A stretch of 64,000 nucleotides of DNA from Enterobacter kobei (GTDB taxonomy: Bacteria > Pseudomonadota > Gammaproteobacteria > Enterobacterales > Enterobacteriaceae): the NCBI RefSeq assembly GCF_001729765.1, contig NZ_CP017181.1:1922001-1986000 (forward strand), in the 5' to 3' direction. This document shows positions 57,971-64,000 of the stretch, piece by piece. Numbering within the stretch: position 1 is the first letter of the stretch; every line of letters starts with the position of its first letter. The translations under genes were made by a program, and so were the position numbers. A model generated the notes under the pieces. The model was not told the origin of the DNA, did no database searches, and saw nothing but the letters and a program-made list of their open reading frames with translations.

Positions 57971-58984
57971 ATGAAGCGCGCGTCTCTCATCACTCTATTA
58001 CTCCTCAGTTCGCTCGGTGCACTTAATTCGGCCCGCGCGATGGACTATCCGTTGCCGCCCGCAGGCAGTCGCCTGATTGGGCAAAATCAAACCTACACCA
58101 TACAGGAAGGGGATAATAAGCTGCAGACCATCGCCCGCCGGTTTAATACCGCGGCGCAGGTGATCCTCGAAACGAACAATACGATTGCGCCGGTCAACCC
58201 TGCACCGGGAACCGTTATCACGATCCCGTCGCAGATGCTGCTACCCGACACGCCGCGCGAGGGTATTGTTGTGAACCTCGCTGAGCTGCGGCTTTACTAT
58301 TTCCCGCCGGGAGAGAACATTGTCCAGGTTTTCCCACTTGGCATCGGGCAACTGGGGCTGGAAACACCGGTGAGCACGACCCGCGTCAGTCAAAAAATCC
58401 CGAACCCAACCTGGACGCCGACGGCCGGTATCAGAGCCCGTTCACTTGCGCAGGGAATTAAACTGCCTCCTGTGGTTCCCGCAGGGCCAAATAACCCGCT
58501 GGGACGCTATGCCCTGCGTTTGGGTATTGGTAATGGGGAATATCTTATCCACGGAACCAGTGCGCCAGACAGCGTTGGCTTGCGCGTCAGTTCCGGCTGT
58601 ATGCGAATGAACGCCCCGGATATTAAAGCCCTGTTCGAACAGGTACGGGTTGGCACCCGGGTACAAATCATCAATGAGCCAGTGAAATTCGCGGTCGAGC
58701 CGGATGGTAAACGCTATATTGAGGTCCATCGTCCGCTGGCGCAGGTGGAAGGTGAAAACCCACAGATTTCGCCCATTACGCACTCCGCCGACTTTGCGAC
58801 CTTTGTTTCACAGTCCGGAAGCGATAAGGCGCTGATCGATAAAGCCCTGGCGCGCCGTGCGGGGATCCCGGTTGTGGTTTCTGCGGGAAGCGGCCCGTCG
58901 GCCAGTAACAGCGTATTGTCAGTGCAGAACAGTCGTGTGTCCGCGGCGGTAGCGGAAGAGGCAGGGGAGAAGATGACGCAGTAG
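57971..58984 (+). CDS. ldtE: L,D-transpeptidase LdtE
   Basis: A 337-residue periplasmic enzyme (YnhG) with signal peptide (cut near ARA, residue 23). A LysM domain ([19 protein letters not shown]) precedes the YkuD catalytic domain (about 98-235) with His and Cys in [22 protein letters not shown]. LdtD and LdtE make 3-3 (mDAP-mDAP) cross-links in peptidoglycan. It lies between suf and lpp, as in E. coli. The C-terminal 60 residues are Ser/Ala/Gly-rich. Confidence 0.94.
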   Translation: MKRASLITLLLLSSLGALNSARAMDYPLPPAGSRLIGQNQTYTIQEGDNKLQTIARRFNTAAQVILETNNTIAPVNPAPGTVITIPSQMLLPDTPREGIVVNLAELRLYYFPPGENIVQVFPLGIGQLGLETPVSTTRVSQKIPNPTWTPTAGIRARSLAQGIKLPPVVPAGPNNPLGRYALRLGIGNGEYLIHGTSAPDSVGLRVSSGCMRMNAPDIKALFEQVRVGTRVQIINEPVKFAVEPDGKRYIEVHRPLAQVEGENPQISPITHSADFATFVSQSGSDKALIDKALARRAGIPVVVSAGSGPSASNSVLSVQNSRVSAAVAEEAGEKMTQ

Positions 58985-59002
58985 AGCCGTTTGACGCAGG
59001 CA

Positions 59003-59033
59003 AAAAAAATGGCGCACAATGTGCGCCATTTTA
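59003..59033. terminator. Two-way terminator between ldtE and lpp
   Basis: AAAATGGCGCAC / GTGCGCCATTTT stem with A-run on one side and T-run on the other. It ends lpp on the minus strand and ldtE on the plus strand. Confidence 0.93.
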
Positions 59034-59046
59034 TTAACAGGTACTA

Positions 59047-59295
<249 letters not shown>

Positions 59296-59327
59296 CTAGA
59301 TTGAGTTAATCTCCATGTAGCGTTACA

Positions 59328-59355
59328 AGTATTACACAAAGTTTTTTGGGTTGAG
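59328..59355 (-). promoter_or_regulatory. lpp promoter
   Basis: On the minus strand -35 CTCAAC (forward 59350-59355) and -10 AATACT (forward 59328-59333), with a short leader AACGCTACATGGAGATTAAC. It matches the E. coli lpp promoter as recalled. The rest of the 309-base gap 59284-59592 is A+T-rich, plus the pykF terminator. Confidence 0.9.
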
Positions 59356-59538
59356 AATATTTTTTTGATGGGAATACGCCTATTTTTGATCGTTCGCTCA
59401 AAGAAGCATCGAATCGGCCCTTTTTGAGTAAAAAGCTATGTAAAAAAAGGCATTTTTCATCGGATTCATCTTAGATAATTCGCAATTAAATAGAAAAACC
59501 CGATTTGCTTTTTGAATGAGTTTGGCTAATGACTGGAA

Positions 59539-59567
59539 TAAAAAAAGCGCCCATTGGGCGCTTTTTA
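59539..59567 (-). terminator. pykF terminator
   Basis: AAAAAAGCGCCCA-TTGGGCGCTTTTT, read from the minus strand 25 bases after the pykF stop. Good stem and T-run in both directions. Confidence 0.92.
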
Positions 59568-59592
59568 TCAAAATTAATTCGTTCGTGAATTA

Positions 59593-61005
59593 TTACAGCA
59601 CGTGAACGGATGCAGTATTGGTCGTTCCGCTTGGTACCAGCGCACCAGAAACCATAACCACAACGTCGCCTTTCTGTGCCAGACCGCTTTCCAGAGCCAT
59701 GGCTTTACCCTGAATGTAGAAATCGTCAGTAGAGGCAATCTCTTTAACCAGGTGTGCAACGACGCCTTTGCTCAGCACCAGCTGACGCGCGGTGGTTTCG
59801 TTGGTGGTCAGGGCCAGGATAGTGGCATCCGGGAAGTATTTACGCACTGCACGCGCAGATTTACCGCCCTGGGTCGCAACCACAATCAGTGGCGCTTCCA
59901 GTTTCTCAGCAGTTTCTACCGCACCGCGGCAAACGGCTTCGGTGATGCGCAGCTTGCGGCTGTCGTTATTGAAGTCCAGACGGCTGGTCATCACGCGGTC
60001 AGTACGTTCACAGATGGTCGCCATAATGCCAACCGCTTCCAGAGGATATTTCCCTTTTGCGGATTCGCCGGACAGCATAACAGCATCGGTACCGTCGAGG
60101 ATGGCGTTAGCCACGTCGCCTGCTTCAGCGCGGGTTGGGCGTGGGTTTTTGATCATAGAGTCCAGCATCTGCGTCGCGGTAATAACCACTTTACGCGCGC
60201 GAACACATTTTTCGATCATCATCTTCTGCGCGAAGATCACTTCTTCAACCGGGATTTCAACGCCCAGGTCGCCACGTGCAACCATGATGCCGTCAGACGC
60301 TTCGAGGATTTCGTCGAAGTTGTTCAGGCCTTCCTGGTTTTCGATTTTGGAGATGATCTGGATCTTCTCGCCGCCGTGCGCTTTCAGGTGCTCGCGAATT
60401 TCGACCACGTCAGAACGCTTACGGATGAAGGACGCTGCAACGAAGTCAACGCCTTGTTCGCAGCCGAAGATCAGGTCTTGCTTGTCTTTTTCAGCCAGTG
60501 CTGGCAGTGCGATAGAAACGCCCGGCAGGTTAACGCCTTTGTTTTCGCCCAGGTCGCCGTTGTTCAGCACTTTACAGATAACCTTGTTACCTTCAATCGC
60601 GGTCACTTCCATACCGATCAGACCATCGTCGACCAGGACGGTGTTACCGACGGACAGATCGCTGGTGAAGCCTTCATAGGTGACCGCAACGATTTCGCTG
60701 TTACCGACTAAGGATTTGTCGGTGGTGAAGGTAAAGGTCTGGCCCGCTTTCAGAGAGACGTCGTTGCCGCCTTCCAGTTTGATGGTACGGATTTCCGGAC
60801 CTTTAGTGTCGAGCAGGATAGCCGCTTTTTTACCGGTTTTGCTCATCACGTTGCGCAAGTTCTGGATACGCTGACCGTGTTCTGCATAGTCACCGTGAGA
60901 GAAGTTCAGACGCATCACGTTCATGCCGGCGTCCAGCATTTTGCTCAGCATCTCTTCGGATTCGGTTTTCGGGCCGATAGTACAAACAATTTTCGTCTTT
61001 TTCAT
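59593..61005 (-). CDS. pykF: Pyruvate kinase I (fructose-1,6-bisphosphate activated)
   Basis: A 470-residue pyruvate kinase that turns PEP and ADP to pyruvate and [23 protein letters not shown] start, [11 protein letters not shown], the catalytic Lys/Glu segment ([18 protein letters not shown]) and [12 protein letters not shown] are present; effector domain at the C-terminus. Length and place next to lpp match PykF rather than PykA. It is opposed metabolically by ppsA in the same window. Possible Cra site at 61210. Confidence 0.97.
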   Translation of the reverse strand: MKKTKIVCTIGPKTESEEMLSKMLDAGMNVMRLNFSHGDYAEHGQRIQNLRNVMSKTGKKAAILLDTKGPEIRTIKLEGGNDVSLKAGQTFTFTTDKSLVGNSEIVAVTYEGFTSDLSVGNTVLVDDGLIGMEVTAIEGNKVICKVLNNGDLGENKGVNLPGVSIALPALAEKDKQDLIFGCEQGVDFVAASFIRKRSDVVEIREHLKAHGGEKIQIISKIENQEGLNNFDEILEASDGIMVARGDLGVEIPVEEVIFAQKMMIEKCVRARKVVITATQMLDSMIKNPRPTRAEAGDVANAILDGTDAVMLSGESAKGKYPLEAVGIMATICERTDRVMTSRLDFNNDSRKLRITEAVCRGAVETAEKLEAPLIVVATQGGKSARAVRKYFPDATILALTTNETTARQLVLSKGVVAHLVKEIASTDDFYIQGKAMALESGLAQKGDVVVMVSGALVPSGTTNTASVHVL

Positions 61006-61209
61006 GACAGTCTTAGTCTTTAAGTTGGGAAGGATATGGAAATCTCGCTCCGGGGGCGCACCGCCGCAGAGTCAAACCTGTGTTGCAAAAGAGTATATGA
61101 CACGCACTAAGGATAGGAGACATCAAATGAGCGTGCAGAAGAAAGTGTGCCTGAGTGACAGCCCAACGAAGGAGAGGAGAAGTTGTACGTTGTTTTTTGT
61201 ATTCCAAGC

Positions 61210-61223
61210 GCTGAAACCATTCA
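61210..61223 (-). promoter_or_regulatory. Candidate Cra site in the pykF upstream region
   Basis: GCTGAAACCATTCA fits the Cra pattern (TGAAWC-core). It lies 205 bases before pykF in the 377-base gap 61006-61382. A second, more symmetric TGGAAACGGTGTTTCA is at 61272-61287. Cra represses pykF in E. coli. No gene is seen in the gap. Confidence 0.55.
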
Positions 61224-61352
61224 CCAGGGATTTGGCGCGCATTATACGCTGATTTTAAGATAAAAGGAAAATGGAAACGGTGTTTCAGAAATAATCAATG
61301 CCGTTTTACATAATATTGTTATCAACGCGTTAAGCCATGATGACAACTTATC

Positions 61353-61375
61353 GCGGCAGGTGATTGACCTGCCGC
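61353..61375. terminator. Hairpin after mtcC
   Basis: Perfect nine-base arms GCGGCAGGT / ACCTGCCGC with a five-base loop, seven bases after the mtcC stop. No T-run on the minus strand, so it may stabilise the mRNA end rather than terminate alone. Confidence 0.6.
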
Positions 61376-61382
61376 ATTTTGC

Positions 61383-62531
61383 TTATTTTTGCAGCGCCTG
61401 ACTGAGGTCGGCGATGAGGTCTTTAGGATCTTCAATCCCCACCGACAGGCGAATCAGCTGTGGCACAATACCGTTTGCCAGCCGTTGCGCCAGCGGAATC
61501 GAGGCGTGCGTCATGCTGTAAGGCTGGCTCACCAGACTCTCCACGCCGCCCAGGCTTTCCGCAAGGGTGAATAACGTCAGGTTGCGAATCAACTCTGTGG
61601 CGCGTTGCGCATCACCTTTCACCACGACAGAAATCATCCCGCCGGGCAGCGCCATCTGCGTGCGGGCAAGCTGATATTGCGGGTGCGACTCCAGTCCGGG
61701 ATAAAAGACCCGTTCAACCAGCGGATGCTGTTCCAGCCATTGCGCAATCGCCAGCGCGTTGCTGCTGTGTCTCTCTATGCGGAGCGAAAGGGTACGAATA
61801 CCGCGCAGGGTCAGGAAGCTGCTAAACGGGTCCAGTACGCCGCCGACCGCGTTCTGCAGGTAGCCAAGCCTGTCCGCCAGCGCCGGATTATCACCCACCA
61901 CCGCCAGCCCGGCCACCACGTCAGAGTGGCCGTTAAGGTATTTGGTTGCTGAGTGCACCACGATGTCGAAACCCGACGCCAGCGGACGGTGAATGACCGG
62001 CGATGCGAAGGTGTTATCCGCCACGCTGATAACGTTATGACGACGGGCGATGTCAGCGATAGCCGCTAAATCCGCCAGCTTCAGCAGAGGGTTGGTAGGT
62101 GTTTCAACCCAGATCATGCGGGTGTCCGGGCGAATAGCCGCCTCAAGCCCGGCTAAATCGTCCGGCTTAACCCAGCTGACCTGCAGACCGGTGCTGCGTT
62201 TGCGGACATTTTCAATCAGGCGATATGTGCCGCCGTAGACGTCATCAATGGCGACAATATGGCTGTCTTTATCCAGCAGTTCAAGCACGGTGGAGATGGC
62301 GGCAAGACCGGATGCAAAGGCGTAGCCGCGCGTTCCGCCTTCCAGTTCGGCGATGGCGGTTTCGAGCGCATGGCGCGTCGGATTGCCGCTGCGGGAATAC
62401 TCATAGCCGGTATGCTCCCCGGGAGAGGGTTGCGCAAACGTCGAGGTGGCGTAAATCGGCGGCATAACGGCGCCATGCTGATCATTGAACGCGCCGCTGT
62501 GGACGCTCAGGGTTGCCAGGTTTTTCATCAT
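61383..62531 (-). CDS. mtcC: Cystathionine gamma-lyase-type enzyme
   Basis: A 382-residue Cys/Met-metabolism PLP enzyme. The PLP Lys is in HSATKYLNGHSDVVAG; YEYSRSGNPTRHALE and ESLGGVESLVSQP are family marks. Cystathionine gamma-lyase, gamma-synthase and beta-lyase look alike by eye, but the gene lies seven bases after a cystathionine beta-synthase gene, so gamma-lyase (cystathionine to cysteine, 2-oxobutyrate and ammonia) is most likely. The pair matches what I recall as mtcBC of Klebsiella, methionine-to-cysteine recycling. Start at ATG 62531 or 62528. Confidence 0.85.
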   Translation of the reverse strand: MMKNLATLSVHSGAFNDQHGAVMPPIYATSTFAQPSPGEHTGYEYSRSGNPTRHALETAIAELEGGTRGYAFASGLAAISTVLELLDKDSHIVAIDDVYGGTYRLIENVRKRSTGLQVSWVKPDDLAGLEAAIRPDTRMIWVETPTNPLLKLADLAAIADIARRHNVISVADNTFASPVIHRPLASGFDIVVHSATKYLNGHSDVVAGLAVVGDNPALADRLGYLQNAVGGVLDPFSSFLTLRGIRTLSLRIERHSSNALAIAQWLEQHPLVERVFYPGLESHPQYQLARTQMALPGGMISVVVKGDAQRATELIRNLTLFTLAESLGGVESLVSQPYSMTHASIPLAQRLANGIVPQLIRLSVGIEDPKDLIADLSQALQK

Positions 62532-62538
62532 CTGTTCC

Positions 62539-63909
62539 TTATGGCTGAAGACGGTTGCGCCACGCGGTCAGCACGTCGCTGCGCGTAATCAAACCGAGAA
62601 AACGGTCGTTGTCATTAATGACGGCCACCAGACCGCGGTCGAAGATGGCGTGCAGGGCGCTTTCCGGGGCGCGTTTATCGAGAAATTCCACCTGACGCGT
62701 CATGGCCTCTGTCACGGGAAGGGCGAAGCGGTCAGCTTCACCGCCGATATGCCGCAACAGATCCCACTCGTCGATAATGCCGACGACCTGACCGTTTTCC
62801 AGTACCGGCAGCTGGGAGATGTCGTACAGGCGCATGCGCGCCAGAACGGTGGAGAGCGTGTCATCCGGGGCGGCGGTGACGGTAGCGCCTTCATCGTGGC
62901 GCAGGGCAATGTAGTCAGAGAGATCGCCTGCCTGAGGGCGCGTGATGAGCCCCTGCTGGCGCATCCAGTCGTCGTTGAACATCTTCGAGAGATATTTATT
63001 GCCGCTGTCGCAGGCGAAGGTCACCACGCGTTTCGGCGTGGCTTGCGCCTGGCAATATTTCAGCGCCGCCGCCAGCAGGGTGCCGCTGGAAGAGCCCGCC
63101 AGAATGCCTTCCGTTTTCAGCAGTTCACGCGCGGTGGCAAACGCTTCGCGGTCGGTAATGCGCCAGGCGCGGTTTACGCTTTCAATGTGGGCCAGCGGCG
63201 GAATAAAGTCCTCGCCAATGCCCTCAACCAGCCAGGCGCCCGCATCGTGGTAGCGACCGGTCTCGACCTGATCGGCGAGCACAGACCCGGCCGGGTCGGC
63301 CAGCACAAACTCCGTATGCGGAGAATGCTCGGCAAACCACGCCTGCAGGCCGCCCAGCGTGCCGCCTGAGCCGACGCCGACCACGATGGCGTCAATTCTG
63401 CCGTCAAGCTGCTCATACAGTTCCGGTGCCGTGGTAGTGCGATGTGCCAGCGGGTTAGCGTCGTTATTGAACTGGTCGATATAAAACGCGCCCGGCAGTT
63501 CATCGGCCAGGCGCTGGGCGTAATCCTGGTAATAGGCCGGATGCCCCTTATTGACGTCGGAACGGGTCAGTATCACCTGGGCACCCAGCGCGCGCAGGTG
63601 GAAAATCTTCTCGCGGCTCATTTTGTCCGGCACCACCAGGATAAGCGTATAGCCTTTCTGGGCGGCGATCAGCGCCAGCCCGAGGCCGGTATTCCCCGCC
63701 GTTGCTTCAATAATCGTGCCACCCGGCCGTAGCTGGCCGGTACGCTCCGCGTCGTTAATCATCGATAACGCCACGCGATCTTTAATGGAGCCGCCGGGGT
63801 TTTGGTTCTCCAGCTTCAGAAACAGCGAGCAGGGACCGGTATCAAGCTTGTGCAGCTGGATCAGCGGTGTCCGGCCAATCAGTTCGGTGACGGAGTGGTA
63901 AATCGTCAT
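62539..63909 (-). CDS. mtcB: Cystathionine beta-synthase
   Basis: A 456-residue fold-type II PLP enzyme, started at ATG 63909 (MTIYHSVTELIGRTPLIQLHK), after AAAGGAAAA. PLP Lys in NPGGSIKDRVAL, ATAGNTGLGLAL, and GVGSGGTLGG loops are present in the catalytic part (1-320); two CBS motifs form the C-terminal part (about 335-456, ISQLPVLENGQVVGIIDEWDLLRHI and VAVINDNDRFLGLITRSDVL). It joins homocysteine and serine (or O-acetylserine) to cystathionine. No N-terminal heme domain. First gene of the pair; 91 bases upstream (63910-64000) hold its control region, with no clear box read by eye. Confidence 0.9.
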   Translation of the reverse strand: MTIYHSVTELIGRTPLIQLHKLDTGPCSLFLKLENQNPGGSIKDRVALSMINDAERTGQLRPGGTIIEATAGNTGLGLALIAAQKGYTLILVVPDKMSREKIFHLRALGAQVILTRSDVNKGHPAYYQDYAQRLADELPGAFYIDQFNNDANPLAHRTTTAPELYEQLDGRIDAIVVGVGSGGTLGGLQAWFAEHSPHTEFVLADPAGSVLADQVETGRYHDAGAWLVEGIGEDFIPPLAHIESVNRAWRITDREAFATARELLKTEGILAGSSSGTLLAAALKYCQAQATPKRVVTFACDSGNKYLSKMFNDDWMRQQGLITRPQAGDLSDYIALRHDEGATVTAAPDDTLSTVLARMRLYDISQLPVLENGQVVGIIDEWDLLRHIGGEADRFALPVTEAMTRQVEFLDKRAPESALHAIFDRGLVAVINDNDRFLGLITRSDVLTAWRNRLQP

Positions 63910-64000
63910 GAGGTTTTCCTTTCTGGGTGTCATGACGGGATGATAGGGCGGTGAAATTTTCGCAATAAAGAACACTTCACTGCTTTTTATAACAGACGGG

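Noticed and set aside
59602..60711. 369-codon open frame on the + strand opposite pykF
   Set aside because: Shadow of the strongly biased pykF codon use; translation rich in Phe/Asn/His without any domain.
61272..61287. TGGAAACGGTGTTTCA as main Cra site of pykF
   Set aside because: More symmetric than the site at 61210, but about 267 bases from pykF and nearer the end of mtcC; kept only as a side note.

Overview
The window is a stretch of enterobacterial chromosome. Nearly every core gene reads as a close relative of an E. coli K-12 gene and keeps the E. coli order: thrS-infC-rpmI-rplT-pheM-pheST-ihfA-btuCED-nlpC-ydiV-selO, aroH-ppsR-ppsA, rprA-ydiK-ydiJ-menI-ydiH, and sufABCDSE-ldtE-lpp-pykF. 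Accessory blocks absent from K-12 at these places (ketone-body genes, heme uptake, a glycosidase/transporter pair, a fimbrial operon, reverse transsulfuration) suggest Enterobacter or a near relative (Lelliottia, Leclercia, Klebsiella group). This is inferred from gene content and protein resemblance recalled from memory; no database was searched.

Layout. 1-8650: translation genes with their classical controls (AUU start of infC, pheM attenuator), ihfA, and the vitamin B12 importer and nlpC. 8651-12363: ydiV is split after its fifth codon by an IS5-type element (8959-10154, CTAG target duplication); selO follows. 12408-18246: a right-to-left operon for acetoacetate/3-hydroxybutyrate use (CoA-transferase A and B, thiolase, GntP permease, 3-hydroxybutyrate dehydrogenase) with a divergent LysR regulator whose start overlaps a strong palindrome. 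18213-24146: Fur-controlled hemP-hmuRSTUV heme uptake. 24311-29057: aroH with a TrpR operator, ppsR and ppsA. 29291-33070: GPH sugar transporter and GH3 glycosidase. 33078-38452: rprA small RNA, ydiK, ydiJ, menI, ydiH.

38503-52043 is a 13.5 kb block lying between ydiH and sufA, which I recall as neighbours in E. coli. It holds two IprA-type winged-helix regulators, a chaperone-usher fimbrial operon with a LuxR-type gene at its end, an orphan formate dehydrogenase-H-like enzyme carrying cysteine where E. coli has selenocysteine, and the ariR-ymgA-ycgZ / bluF-bluR blue-light module. 52295-63909: suf Fe-S assembly operon, ldtE, lpp, pykF, and an mtcB-mtcC pair.

Most interesting leads: three palindromes of the form GTCTA-N4-TAGAC between the IprA-like gene and the fimbrial operon, a likely operator array for a poorly studied regulator family; a sigma-54-like promoter with a 15-base-arm inverted repeat at enhancer distance ahead of the Cys-type formate dehydrogenase; and the IS5/ydiV junction, where an IS-internal reading frame runs in frame into an almost complete YdiV and may yield a chimeric protein. 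YdiV, IprA-like and LuxR-type proteins, BluF/BluR and RprA are all families linked to the motile/sessile switch, so the window is unusually rich in such regulators.
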